From assembly GCF_025369935.1 (NCBI RefSeq), contig NZ_CP104467.1:831501-895500 (forward strand): DNA of 64,000 nt, written 5' to 3'. The notes beneath the pieces were generated by a model that had not been told where the DNA came from, ran no database searches, and saw only the letters and a list, made by a program, of their open reading frames with translations. Positions 17,678-27,082 of this stretch are shown in pieces. Origin of the DNA: Paenibacillus andongensis. GTDB taxonomy: Bacteria > Bacillota > Bacilli > Paenibacillales > NBRC-103111. The first letter of the stretch is position 1. Every line of letters begins with the position of its first letter. A program made the position numbers and the translations under genes.

Positions 17678-19585
17678 ATGGCTTACATGGTACCGGAAAC
17701 GATCCCCAGAGGTGCAACGGCTGGAGAACGTATTTTGTTTGAAAGTTTAAAAGATCATTTACCGAGTGACTATATTGTTTATTATGAACCTGAGATTCGG
17801 GGTAGAAGACCCGACTTTGTCATTATAGGCCCTGATTTGGGGCTCGTTATTCTTGAGGTTAAGGATTATACCAAAGGTACATTGTACCAAGTTAATCACG
17901 ATGAGTGGACTCTGCGAAACACTGCCGGTGAGTTGGTGACTACGAAAAGTCCGCTCAAACAAGCTAGGGATAATGCTCGCTTAATATCGGAGCACCTGAA
18001 AAAAGATAAGAATCTCGTACAAGACGCGAGTTCTTATTTGAAGTTCCCTTATGGTTTTGGCACAGTCTTTACTCGACTTAAGCAAGAGGATTTTATCAAA
18101 CACGATCTATACCAAGTGATTGAGCCTCAATTTGTACTATGCAGAGATGAAGTTGATCCGGATGAGGATGGCTTTTCTCAAGAAATATTAAAGGAAAAAA
18201 TCCATGGCATGTTCACGGTTTGGAGTCAGAAAAAGAACATTTTAACCAATGAAGATATACAAGCCATTCGCTTCCACCTGTTTCCTGAGGTGCGGATCAG
18301 TGCAGAGTATAAGCCTACTATTAAACATCAGGATCAGTTGCTTCTCTCACTTCATAACATCAAAACAATGGATCTTCATCAAGAAAATATGGCGAAACAA
18401 ATCGGCGATAAACACCGACTTATTAGAGGGGTTGCAGGAAGCGGCAAAACGCTTGTTCTTGCCAGCCGCGCTAAGATGTTAGCTAAGGCTCATCCAGATT
18501 GGAAGATTCTTGTACTATGTTACGGAATTCCATTATCCCGAAGCTTAAAACAAATGATCGAGCGAATGATGAATGAGCCTGAAGATTTGTTGGATCTAAT
18601 CAACTTAGGGTCATCGGATAATCAAAGAGAATCGAAAGTAGAGGTATATAATTTTCATGAGTGGCTGAGGAACAGTTTACATATGAAAGATAGTGAAATA
18701 CCTACACTATTGGAGAAAGTGAACAATAAGGAGGCAATCCTTCCGACATATGATGCGATTATGATTGATGAAGGCCAGGATTTTGAACCTGTTTGGCTGA
18801 AACTGTTAAGCTGCTGTTTAAATCCAGATACTCAATCGTTGCTCTTAGTTGAAGACCGAGCACAAACTATTTTTAATAGGAAAACAAGCCTGGCTCAGGA
18901 TATTGGTCTTAATTTTCGTGGGCGATCAAAAATTCTTGCTATCAATTACCGTAATACTGCGCAAATTGTTCAGTTCGCTTGGGGGTTTTATCAAGAACAT
19001 TCCCAATTAAAGAATAAGGTTCAGGAAGGTTCGGTAGATGGTGTGGAAATCATCCCTCCGCAATCAACGAAGAGAAAAGGTCCGGAACCTATGATTAAAG
19101 GGTTTCGCGATATTCGAGAGGAAATGAATTTTGTATCCAAGTCAGTTACATTCCTAAACCAACACAAAAACATACCTTTTCAGGATATAGCCATATTATA
19201 TCGGGTTAAAAATAGCCATCGTACTTCATACTTTGATGAAATAAAAAACAGTTTGGAACTGCATGAATTACCGTATACATGGATTACAGAAAATGCGGAG
19301 TCCAAACGAAATTTTGTGCGAGATGAAAATAAGATTAAGATATCTACCATCGACAGTGCAAAAGGCCTCGATTTTCGGGCAGTGTTTATTATCAACATTG
19401 AGAATATGCCGTTTCCACTTGAAGAAGTAGAAGAGAGAGAGGTCTCTCTCTTTTATATTGGTATGACTCGGGCATTGGAGTGGTTGTTCCTGACTTATAG
19501 CGGGGAATCAAAATTCACTCAATACTTAGACGAGATTATTCAGAAAAGAAGCCAGCAAACGTCATTACATAAACAATCTGTATAA
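17678..19585 (+). CDS. NERD nuclease-UvrD-like helicase fusion
   Basis: A 635-residue protein. Residues about 10-110 are a NERD domain: GERILFESLK, RRPDFVIIG and LVILEVKDY (Asp near 44, Glu and Lys near 60-62), the nuclease-related core. The rest is an SF1 UvrD/Rep-like helicase: Walker A IRGVAGSGKTLVLA near 250, Walker B IMIDEGQDFEP near 363, motif NYRNTAQIVQ near 426, KISTIDSAKGLDFRAVF near 560, and MTRALEWLFL near 595. Such fusions occur in anti-phage systems and DNA repair clusters. It has its own upstream region with a TATAAT at 17,635-17,640. A terminator-like hairpin follows. Confidence 0.85.
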   Translation: MAYMVPETIPRGATAGERILFESLKDHLPSDYIVYYEPEIRGRRPDFVIIGPDLGLVILEVKDYTKGTLYQVNHDEWTLRNTAGELVTTKSPLKQARDNARLISEHLKKDKNLVQDASSYLKFPYGFGTVFTRLKQEDFIKHDLYQVIEPQFVLCRDEVDPDEDGFSQEILKEKIHGMFTVWSQKKNILTNEDIQAIRFHLFPEVRISAEYKPTIKHQDQLLLSLHNIKTMDLHQENMAKQIGDKHRLIRGVAGSGKTLVLASRAKMLAKAHPDWKILVLCYGIPLSRSLKQMIERMMNEPEDLLDLINLGSSDNQRESKVEVYNFHEWLRNSLHMKDSEIPTLLEKVNNKEAILPTYDAIMIDEGQDFEPVWLKLLSCCLNPDTQSLLLVEDRAQTIFNRKTSLAQDIGLNFRGRSKILAINYRNTAQIVQFAWGFYQEHSQLKNKVQEGSVDGVEIIPPQSTKRKGPEPMIKGFRDIREEMNFVSKSVTFLNQHKNIPFQDIAILYRVKNSHRTSYFDEIKNSLELHELPYTWITENAESKRNFVRDENKIKISTIDSAKGLDFRAVFIINIENMPFPLEEVEEREVSLFYIGMTRALEWLFLTYSGESKFTQYLDEIIQKRSQQTSLHKQSV

Positions 19586-19601
19586 GACTGGAATTGACAT
19601 T

Positions 19602-19625
19602 GCGCACCCTTGTGGTGCTCTTTTT
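19602..19625 (+). terminator. Short intrinsic terminator after the NERD-helicase gene
   Basis: GCACC (19,604-19,608) pairs with GGTGC (19,614-19,618) and is followed by CTCTTTTT. The stem is only five base pairs, so strength is uncertain. Confidence 0.5.
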
Positions 19626-19643
19626 ATAGAGAGAGGTGCCCTT

Positions 19644-22600
19644 ATGAAACAAGGACTCTACGAACAGATCATAAACAACATAACTACGAAGCAGTTATCA
19701 GCCCTAGACCCGACTTTATATGAGGTAGGCAAGGAACGATTAGATGCTGAGGAAGCGAGAAAGATGCTATCCAATTATTTGGCTACGGTCACTCGTAGAG
19801 CGCTAAAAGCAGTGAGGGAACAAAGCAGTGACGAAGAAGCCGTACTTGCTCAGGTCAGAACCTGTAATGAGATTATCGCTACACTAAAGGAAACTCTGGG
19901 GCAAGAGGAATACAAGGAGCTGCAGCTTGACGAGCAGGGTGAAGTATTAACATACGTCTACTCAAAGCTTAATCATGTTCGTGGTATTAAAAATGAAAAG
20001 GTGCTTCGGCCGGCAACACCACTATCTCAAAGCTCGTTATTTACAGGTTCACACTCGGAACCCAACATGATGAATGAATTAAAGCATGAAATTGTGACAG
20101 CCGATCGGATAGATCTGTTAGTATCATTTATCAAATGGAGCGGTCTTCGATGTCTCATGGAGCAGCTAGAACAATTCACTTCCAGCGGTGGACAGCTTCG
20201 TGTTATTACGACTACTTATATGGAAGCGACTGACTACAAAGCTGTATTAGAATTAAGCAAGCTCTCAAATACAAAAATTAAGATATCCTATGATACGGAT
20301 AGGACCCGACTTCATGCGAAAGCCTACGTATTTATGCGAGACACAGGGTTTACAACAGCTTACGTAGGTTCATCTAATCTTTCTAACCCTGCTCTTACTA
20401 GTGGTCTAGAATGGAATTTGAAGGTGACAGAAAAAGATTCCTATGATGTCCTTAAAAAGATCGAGGCCACTTTTGAGAGCTATTGGAACGATAGGGAATT
20501 CAAGCTCTTTTCTCCTGAGAACGTGGAACACGAGACTCAACTTCAGGAAGCTTTAGGGAAAAAGAAGGTTAATGAGCATGAAGCACTTCATTTCCATTTC
20601 GACCTGACGCCCTATGATTACCAAAAGGAAGTCTTGGAAAAGCTTGAAGCTCAGAGGACCTTATACGGAAGAATGAAAAACTTATTGCTCGCTGCGACAG
20701 GTGTTGGTAAGACGGTGATATCAGCTTTTGATTTCAAGCGATATAGGTCAAAAAATCCAGGAGCAAAGCTTCTTTTTGTTGCTCATCGAGAAGAAATATT
20801 GAAGCAGAGCCGGGATACGTTTAGGTTTATTTTAAAGGATCTTAATTTTGGAGAACTGCATGTAGGTAGCAATCAAGCACAATCGGTCGATCATCTGTTT
20901 ATCAGTATACAGAGTTTCAACTCAATGAAATTAGCAGAGATCACGACAAGTAACTTCTATGATTTTATTATTGTGGATGAGTTTCATCATGCCGCCGCGC
21001 CATCCTATCAAAAGCTTCTCACCCACTATCAGCCAGAGATTTTGCTAGGTTTGACGGCAACGCCAGAACGTATGGACGGGAAGGATATATTAGCCTATTT
21101 CGACCATACCATTGCTGCTGAGATTCGATTAATAGACGCCATAGACCGAAAGTTGCTTTCACCCTTTCATTATTTTGGAGTAACCGATCATGTGGATTTG
21201 ACTCAAGTGAAATGGTCGAGGAGAGGTTATGATCTACGAGAGCTAGAGGGCCTATACACAAGCGATAAGATTCGCGCTACACAGATTTTGAATAGTCTCA
21301 AAAAGTACGTAACAGATTTGGACGAAGTAAAAGGTTTAGGATTTTGCGTAAGTGTCGAGCATGCATTATATATGGCAAAAGTATTTGATGAAGCGGGAAT
21401 CCCATCAATTGCGCTGCACGGGAACTCTCATGAACAAGAACGAAGTCAGGCAAAGGGCCGGCTCATTAGTGGTGAAATTAAGCTCATCTTTGTAGTGGAT
21501 CTTTACAATGAAGGGGTGGATATCCCGGAAGTGAACACCATTCTATTCTTACGTCCTACAGAAAGCTTGACTGTTTTTCTGCAGCAGCTTGGTCGTGGTT
21601 TGCGTTTGGCAGAGGGGAAAGAATGTCTTACCGTTCTTGACTTCATTGGGCAAGCACATAAGGAGTATAACTTTCAGGAGAAATTCCGTTCTCTGTTAGG
21701 CAAAACTAAACACTCCGTTCAGCATTATGTAGAGAATGGTTTCTCTAGTTTACCTAGGGGAAGCTTTGTTCAACTTGAAAAACAAGCAAAGGATTACATC
21801 CTAAGAAATTTGAAGCAGGCGTCAACTAATCGACGAAGTTTAATTAATAAGATTAAATATTTTGCAGATGATACGGGACTCATGCTTACCTTGACAAATT
21901 TCATTGAGTACCATGGAATTTCTGCATTTGAACTATATGGTGGTCGCAACGGTAACAGATTCTTAAGGGGATTAATGGTTGAGGCAGGCGTGCTAGAGCC
22001 TTTTGAACTTCCTCCAACAGAATTAGTAAAACGTATTCCAGCATTATTAAATCTGAACTCACGAAGGTTATTGAAATTTTTAATTTCATATATAGAGGAA
22101 GAGAAGCAACCAGAAACAGAAGAAGAGCATCTCATGCTAAACATGTTCTATTATACCTTTTATCGGGCAGAGCCTAAGAAGCATGGTTTTGTTGAAATAG
22201 AAGCAGGAGTTAAATCCATTTTATCTAGTACTGCATTTCGGGATGAGATTATTGAAATTTTTAAATATAACTATGCCCATATTGATTTCGTCGATAAGAA
22301 ACATGATTTTCCATTTCCGTGCCCGATCGATATTCATTGCCAATACTCTACCGATCAGATTTTAGCGGCATTTGGACTCTGGAATGAAGAGAAAGCACCA
22401 GCTTTTCGAGAAGGTGTAAAACATCTTGAAGATAAGAAGACGGATATATTCTTTATCACATTAAATAAATCGGATAAGGATTTTTCACCTTCGACATTGT
22501 ATGAAGACTATGCCATTAGTGAGCGTTTATTTCATTGGCAGACCCAAAGCCGGATATCAGAGGATACCAAAACAGCGCAAAGGTATATTCATCAAAGAGA

Positions 22601-22790
22601 GACTGGCAACCGAATCGCCCTATTTGTTCGTGAATATAAGGAAGAGAATGATTATACGTCACCATTTGTTTTCCTAGGGGAAGCAGAATATGTGAAACAT
22701 GAGGGCAGTAAGCCCATGAGTTTCGTTTGGCAATTAAAAGAGGAGATGCCGCCCGTGATGGTGCCGGCTGCTAATAAATGCATCGTATAG
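19644..22790 (+). CDS. PLD-SF2 helicase-DUF3427 protein
   Basis: A 1048-residue multidomain protein. A phospholipase D-like module lies at about residues 130-270 with one clear HxK motif, HAKAYVFMRDTGF near 224 followed by GSSNLSNPAL near 241. Then an SF2 helicase core: AATGVGKTVISAF near 352, VDEFHHAAAPSY near 443, GLTATPERMDG near 470 and QQLGRGLRLAEGKE near 648. The end of the protein matches DUF3427. The PLD module could be a nuclease; a single HxK implies dimerisation. It overlaps no gene but is followed 13 bases later by a NUDIX hydrolase, a pairing I have seen in defence islands. It starts with an ATG after GAGAGAGGTG. Confidence 0.85.
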   Translation: MKQGLYEQIINNITTKQLSALDPTLYEVGKERLDAEEARKMLSNYLATVTRRALKAVREQSSDEEAVLAQVRTCNEIIATLKETLGQEEYKELQLDEQGEVLTYVYSKLNHVRGIKNEKVLRPATPLSQSSLFTGSHSEPNMMNELKHEIVTADRIDLLVSFIKWSGLRCLMEQLEQFTSSGGQLRVITTTYMEATDYKAVLELSKLSNTKIKISYDTDRTRLHAKAYVFMRDTGFTTAYVGSSNLSNPALTSGLEWNLKVTEKDSYDVLKKIEATFESYWNDREFKLFSPENVEHETQLQEALGKKKVNEHEALHFHFDLTPYDYQKEVLEKLEAQRTLYGRMKNLLLAATGVGKTVISAFDFKRYRSKNPGAKLLFVAHREEILKQSRDTFRFILKDLNFGELHVGSNQAQSVDHLFISIQSFNSMKLAEITTSNFYDFIIVDEFHHAAAPSYQKLLTHYQPEILLGLTATPERMDGKDILAYFDHTIAAEIRLIDAIDRKLLSPFHYFGVTDHVDLTQVKWSRRGYDLRELEGLYTSDKIRATQILNSLKKYVTDLDEVKGLGFCVSVEHALYMAKVFDEAGIPSIALHGNSHEQERSQAKGRLISGEIKLIFVVDLYNEGVDIPEVNTILFLRPTESLTVFLQQLGRGLRLAEGKECLTVLDFIGQAHKEYNFQEKFRSLLGKTKHSVQHYVENGFSSLPRGSFVQLEKQAKDYILRNLKQASTNRRSLINKIKYFADDTGLMLTLTNFIEYHGISAFELYGGRNGNRFLRGLMVEAGVLEPFELPPTELVKRIPALLNLNSRRLLKFLISYIEEEKQPETEEEHLMLNMFYYTFYRAEPKKHGFVEIEAGVKSILSSTAFRDEIIEIFKYNYAHIDFVDKKHDFPFPCPIDIHCQYSTDQILAAFGLWNEEKAPAFREGVKHLEDKKTDIFFITLNKSDKDFSPSTLYEDYAISERLFHWQTQSRISEDTKTAQRYIHQRETGNRIALFVREYKEENDYTSPFVFLGEAEYVKHEGSKPMSFVWQLKEEMPPVMVPAANKCIV

Positions 22791-22803
22791 GAAGTGTGAT
22801 GAA

Positions 22804-23181
22804 ATGATTCGAGTAGCTGCAGCGATTATAGAAAATGAAGAAGGGTTACTGCTCATAGCTAGACGTCGGCCTGAGAAGTCTCAGGGCGGGCTATGGGAAT
22901 TTCCAGGTGGGAAGCTAGAGGAAGGTGAGTCGCCGGAAGCTTGTTTAGTAAGAGAGCTGAAGGAAGAGATGAACATTAAGATTGAGCCGTATGAATTTTT
23001 TGGAATGAATGATCATTGGTATGGGGCGCTTCATATTCAATTGATTGCTTATAGAGCGAGGTTTGTGGGTGGCGAGATCGTACTGGTTGACCATGATGAG
23101 TCTTGTTGGGTGCGGATAGAAGAGTTGAGGGAGTTTGAATTTGCACCAGCTGATGTGAAATTTGTTGAGAGTTTCAACTAA
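22804..23181 (+). CDS. MutT-type NUDIX hydrolase
   Basis: A 125-residue protein with a complete Nudix box, GGKLEEGESPEACLVREL with KEEM after it (about residues 38-60), preceded by WEFPGG. This is the size and layout of 8-oxo-dGTP diphosphatases. Here it is co-directional with and close to the helicase-DUF3427 gene, so it may act on a modified nucleotide or signalling nucleotide connected with that protein instead of general sanitation. It is the last plus-strand gene of the block. Confidence 0.85.
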   Translation: MIRVAAAIIENEEGLLLIARRRPEKSQGGLWEFPGGKLEEGESPEACLVRELKEEMNIKIEPYEFFGMNDHWYGALHIQLIAYRARFVGGEIVLVDHDESCWVRIEELREFEFAPADVKFVESFN

Positions 23182-23199
23182 GGATGTGCAAAGGTAAAA

Positions 23200-23224
23200 A
23201 TATACTAAAATCAAATTAGTATAT
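23200..23224. repeat. Perfect 9-bp inverted repeat beside the recombinase trio
   Basis: ATATACTAA (23,200-23,208) and TTAGTATAT (23,216-23,224) are separated by 7 bases. It lies after the NUDIX stop and has no T run, so it is a poor terminator. The size and spacing resemble a tyrosine-recombinase core site. Confidence 0.5.
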
Positions 23225-23268
23225 CTATTTAATATATAGGATATTACGGACAAATATTTCGAGTAATA

Positions 23269-23317
23269 GGGTAAATAAAGGGAAACGGCATTATCGACTA
23301 TACGCGTTCCCTTTTAT
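23269..23317. terminator. Bidirectional terminator-like hairpin between NUDIX and recombinase genes
   Basis: GTAAATAAAGGGAAACG (starting near 23,270) is nearly the reverse complement of CGTTCCCTTTTATTTAC (ending near 23,319). It sits between convergent genes and gives T-rich tails on both strands, so it probably stops transcription from both sides. Confidence 0.6.
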
Positions 23318-24292
23318 TTACTGATAATTCCCTTTATTTGTTTTAAGAAAGTGAAGTAACTCCTCATTTTCTTTAACCGTAATTCCTTTATTACGCAAAA
23401 CATTCTCATCAATATATCTTTGTGTAGTTTTAAAATGATTTGGTTCGTGTCCAAGTATTTGCTGTATGGTAGTAATATCACATCCTGCCTCTTTCATCAT
23501 GGTTGTAAACGTGTGTCTAGTGCCGTGCAACGTAAAATGTGGTATTTTTGCAATATCGCAATATGAATGTAACAGAGAAAGGGCTTTGCTGGCAGTTAAG
23601 CGATTCTGTTCGTCTAGTTTAAATAAATAATCACTTGATGCTAGTAATTGTTTATTTGAGTATTGTAGAATAGCGCAGGTCATTCCTTCCACTAAGTAAC
23701 CGATTCTTTGCTTTTTATTTTTGGTTTTCTCAATTTTAAAGATGTTGCTTTCAAATTCAAAGTCTTTAATTCTGAGTGATACAATTTCAGATATTCTGCA
23801 TCCAGTTGAAAGAAGAAGGGTGAAAAGCAGTAGATCCCTCTCAAGCATCGGGCTCTTCGTTATAATCGTATGCAGCAAACGTAAAAGTTCGTGCTTGGAA
23901 AGGGAACGATTAGGTCTTTTATTTGGTTTCAGGCTTTTGAAATCAAAAGAAAGCATAGGGATAGGGTTTTTAAATTTATAGTTTCGCTCTAGATATTGAA
24001 AAAAACTGCCTAAGGTGTAGCGGGTCTCTATGATGTGGAAGTAATTTAATGAACGAATTGATGTGAAATATTCATCCACTAATTTTGCATCTAGGGGGCC
24101 ATAAAGACTCATTCCTGATAAATCTCTAAAAACATAAATACGTTCAAGATCGGTCGAGTCTATTGGCTGGTTTAACCGGGCAGAAAGAAAATCGCCAAAC
24201 TCATTTAAATATTTCGTGTATTTCTGCTTAATCCGCTCTGTGAAGCTTGAATTTGTAATAAAACGATGAGCATCATCCTGGAAAACCCTCAA
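23318..24292 (-). CDS. Tyrosine recombinase, third of the trio
   Basis: A 324-residue site-specific recombinase. Catalytic motifs: STGCRISEIVSLR (first Arg) near residue 170, a Lys-rich TKNKKQRIGYL near 195, HGTRHTFTT (HxxR) near 258, LGHEPNHFKTTQRYID with the nucleophilic Tyr near 295. The start is TTG and overlaps the stop of the gene before it in the shared bases TTGA, a sign of tight translational coupling. It is the shortest of the three, with a reduced N-terminal arm-binding region. Confidence 0.88.
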   Translation of the reverse strand: MRVFQDDAHRFITNSSFTERIKQKYTKYLNEFGDFLSARLNQPIDSTDLERIYVFRDLSGMSLYGPLDAKLVDEYFTSIRSLNYFHIIETRYTLGSFFQYLERNYKFKNPIPMLSFDFKSLKPNKRPNRSLSKHELLRLLHTIITKSPMLERDLLLFTLLLSTGCRISEIVSLRIKDFEFESNIFKIEKTKNKKQRIGYLVEGMTCAILQYSNKQLLASSDYLFKLDEQNRLTASKALSLLHSYCDIAKIPHFTLHGTRHTFTTMMKEAGCDITTIQQILGHEPNHFKTTQRYIDENVLRNKGITVKENEELLHFLKTNKGNYQ

Positions 24293-25386
24293 TGGTTAAC
24301 GTCCTCCTTAACTGTTTCTAACATCAACTTACCAAATTGAAAAGGGAAGTGTCTGTTTAGCTCGGCTAATATATCTTTTGGGAAAAGCTTGGTATAAATC
24401 GCCGTTGTTGCTGGATCATTATGTCCTAGAATTTGTTGAAGCACATGTATTGGCATTCCTCTGCGCAAACAGTTAACAGCAAAGGTATGTCTAAGGGAAT
24501 GGACGGTAAAGGATTGGTTTAAATTCAGTTTGCGACATAGCTTACGAAACATTGATTCTACAGCCTCACGGGTTAACTTTGTTGGTCTGTGAGCTCCATA
24601 ATCTTTTGTAAATATGTATCCGTTTAAATTGGGTTCAATATGGTCTACTCCGGTAATGTTAAGATAGTCAAGCAGGACGTCACGAACATTAGGATCTAAT
24701 GGAACATGGCGTGATTTATTTCCTTTTCCGTTTCGGATAAGAAAGAACCCTTCTTTAAAATTAATGTCATTAATTTTTAAGTCAAGTGCCTCGCCTATTC
24801 TTACACCCGTTCCAGCCAAAAAAGTGAGTATGGCAAATGAACGGTATCCATTTGTTAGTTGAAGGGAGGCACTCAGCAGTTGCGATAGCTCTTCAGGATT
24901 CAGATATTTGGGAAGGGGGTTTGTTTTCTCCCATTCAAAATCTCTCCTAAAATCAGTACTGATAAGTCTTTGTTTAAAACAAAATTTGATCAGGCTGCGG
25001 ATTATAGCAATGAAATTGTTAGTCGTATAGGGAGATAAAGTCGACGTGCTGTTCCGACCCTCATACGTCTGAAGAAATTCGTAGAGCAGGTCTTCATTAA
25101 GCTGTGTGACTTTAATTTCGGGATTTGTTACTTCAATGAAGTGTAAAAACTTTTTTAAGTATCCTCTGTAAAGTGCTAATGAATTAATGGATTTTTTCTT
25201 CTGTTGTACTTTGTCATCAAACCATTGCAAAAATCTGGGGATTGCTTCTGCAACAGCAATGTCTTTCAAAGTCTCTGCTTGTCTGTTAGAAGATTTTTGC
25301 ACAAGATTACTGAAGTCATTTACGGAGATATTAAATGCTTGGCAGATTTCTATAATGTTATATTTCGGATTGATCTCGATACTCAT
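24289..25386 (-). CDS. Tyrosine recombinase, second of the trio
   Basis: A 365-residue recombinase of XerC/D type. A SAM-like N-terminal domain is followed by the catalytic domain with GTGVRIGEALDL near residue 205, NGKGNKSRHVPLDP near 235, VHSLRHTFAVNCL near 302 and LGHNDPATTAIYTKL near 327. The frame is open to 25,536 but the upstream part overlaps the previous gene; AAGGAGTAGCCCCC lies just before the ATG at 25,386, so I use that. It starts 19 bases after the stop of the first recombinase. Confidence 0.88.
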   Translation of the reverse strand: MSIEINPKYNIIEICQAFNISVNDFSNLVQKSSNRQAETLKDIAVAEAIPRFLQWFDDKVQQKKKSINSLALYRGYLKKFLHFIEVTNPEIKVTQLNEDLLYEFLQTYEGRNSTSTLSPYTTNNFIAIIRSLIKFCFKQRLISTDFRRDFEWEKTNPLPKYLNPEELSQLLSASLQLTNGYRSFAILTFLAGTGVRIGEALDLKINDINFKEGFFLIRNGKGNKSRHVPLDPNVRDVLLDYLNITGVDHIEPNLNGYIFTKDYGAHRPTKLTREAVESMFRKLCRKLNLNQSFTVHSLRHTFAVNCLRRGMPIHVLQQILGHNDPATTAIYTKLFPKDILAELNRHFPFQFGKLMLETVKEDVNH

Positions 25387-25405
25387 GGGGGCTACTCCTT
25401 TTCTA

Positions 25406-26689
25406 TTATGTGAGATAGGGCAGGGCATTAGAAACCAGTCTTTTAATGTTTCGGTAATAGTAATGCATGGTTGAACGTAAATCCGAATGACCAACTGATC
25501 TGGAAACTTCTGTGAGCTCATTGCCAGAATGATCATCTAGTGCACTTGTAATGAAGGTGTGTCTTAAAGCTCTAGCAGAAACTTTACTCATACCAAATAT
25601 TTTCCTATTGTATTTATTAAATATGCTGCTTATATGCTTTGTTTCTATTCTCATTCCTCTGCCGGTAACGAATAGCGGGTCTATTAAGCTGGCGCCGTTT
25701 CTTTGTTTATTGATATAGGATCGAAGGATAAGCATCACTTCTTTCTCCAGCTGGATGGAACGCTGGGAAGATTTGAGTGAATACAGATATATACGTGACT
25801 CCGTTTTTAACACATCCTGGATCCGTAGTGTACATATTTCTATCGGGCGACAACCGGTAAACATGATCAAGAGGACAACACAGAGATCCCTTTTTTGGAA
25901 AGGGCTGTACTGATCCTGAAGAATTCCATTAAGAAAGGACATTCTGTCTTCATTGGTAACAAAAGAATTCTCTCTAACGACTGTGGAATCAAACTGTTCT
26001 GGTATCACATAATCGAAATAAATGTACTGATTTCTTTTTAGAAACCGGAGAAATCTGCGCAATACATTTAATTGATAATAAGCTGACCTGGACAAAATGG
26101 TTTCTTCGTCTATGCGTTTTAAGAAGTGGTTTTCAATATCCGTCAAGTGGGTCTGAGTTAACAGTCTGATGTTTTGTCTGATTTCAGGGTCGAGCAGCTT
26201 TAGAATTGATTTGATGTTGCGTAATTCAGTTGTAACGCACAGTTTATTTAACCGGCACAGCTCCTCGATATATTCCCGTAAGGGCGCACATCCGAGATCA
26301 TCGAAGTGGGGGACTTCTTGGTTAAGCAGATAATTGTCCAGCGGAACATAAATATTTTTTGTCCGTAAATATCGGATATAAAAATCGAGACTGTACAAAT
26401 ATTGTTGCCTCTCAGAGGGTAATATCTTACCCTCCTTCAATAGATCTTCTAAGTGCTGCTTATAGGTAAGTATGGGCTGCGCAAGCTGTGGTCCGTTTAT
26501 GTTTTCGTGATCATTAATTAACTGATGACTGAGTGAATAGACAAAGAACAGAAGCACATTGTTTTCGATGATGGCAGTACGCCTTACACCTGACTCAGTG
26601 AGAAATAGCTTGAACCCTGTAGGTTTGTTTTCAACGTCCCTTTTGCTGCTATTGTTGCTTTCCTTCAATAGTAGATTTGATGGAATCAT
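25406..26689 (-). CDS. Tyrosine recombinase, first of the trio
   Basis: A 427-residue recombinase, the promoter-proximal member of the three. Motifs: FTGCRPIEICTLR near residue 283, ARALRHTFITSAL near 371, VGHSDLRSTMHYYYR near 398. The N-terminal 200 residues form a large core/arm-binding region. The three genes run in one direction with overlap or very short gaps and have different lengths and N-termini, the arrangement of recombinase-in-trio (RIT) elements. The ATG follows AAGGAG with 11 bases between. Confidence 0.88.
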   Translation of the reverse strand: MIPSNLLLKESNNSSKRDVENKPTGFKLFLTESGVRRTAIIENNVLLFFVYSLSHQLINDHENINGPQLAQPILTYKQHLEDLLKEGKILPSERQQYLYSLDFYIRYLRTKNIYVPLDNYLLNQEVPHFDDLGCAPLREYIEELCRLNKLCVTTELRNIKSILKLLDPEIRQNIRLLTQTHLTDIENHFLKRIDEETILSRSAYYQLNVLRRFLRFLKRNQYIYFDYVIPEQFDSTVVRENSFVTNEDRMSFLNGILQDQYSPFQKRDLCVVLLIMFTGCRPIEICTLRIQDVLKTESRIYLYSLKSSQRSIQLEKEVMLILRSYINKQRNGASLIDPLFVTGRGMRIETKHISSIFNKYNRKIFGMSKVSARALRHTFITSALDDHSGNELTEVSRSVGHSDLRSTMHYYYRNIKRLVSNALPYLT

Positions 26690-26761
26690 CAGATTTGCAA
26701 CTCCTTTTTATTCAGTGTTTCCGCATCGATTCTATCTATACTTATTCTCTAACATAGATTG

Positions 26762-26790
26762 TTGAAAAAATTCGAGACAGGTAGTAGAAT
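26762..26790 (+). promoter_or_regulatory. Strong sigma-A-like promoter with no downstream gene
   Basis: TTGAAA (26,762-26,767), a 17-base spacer, then TAGAAT (26,785-26,790). Transcription would start near 26,797 and run away from the recombinase trio. Confidence 0.6.
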
Positions 26791-26996
26791 AGAAGAAACA
26801 AGATTTTTTTGCGATTAAGTTCGCGTTTCCACTTAGTGTGGCAAGTTGAACATCCTTGGTTTGATGTGATGATCTGAAGTATAAGTGATCATAAAGATCT
26901 GCTGTGTTCCATTGGACTCAGCTGGAAGGCGATTATGCCTCACCTATGTGCAAGGGAAGGCTGCAAATGGTTTTTGTCATTTATTTACAGTTATTT

Positions 26997-27018
26997 TTGA
27001 TAAATTGTTCTTTATCAA
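26997..27018. repeat. 8-bp inverted repeat with 6-bp spacer, possible recombination core
   Basis: TTGATAAA and TTTATCAA are perfect arms around TTGTTC. Arms of about this size with a 6- to 8-base spacer are the usual layout of tyrosine recombinase crossover sites. It could also be just a hairpin of the candidate RNA. Confidence 0.45.
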
Positions 27019-27082
27019 ATTCTCCCTTTATTTAGCTAAAGTGTAATCGGGGAAGCACGGCTATCACCCATATGAGTTTATG

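Noticed and set aside
26946-27035. 29-codon hydrophobic ORF in the orphan transcript
   Set aside because: It has a hydrophobic, type I toxin-like composition but no ribosome site, and overlaps the inverted repeat.
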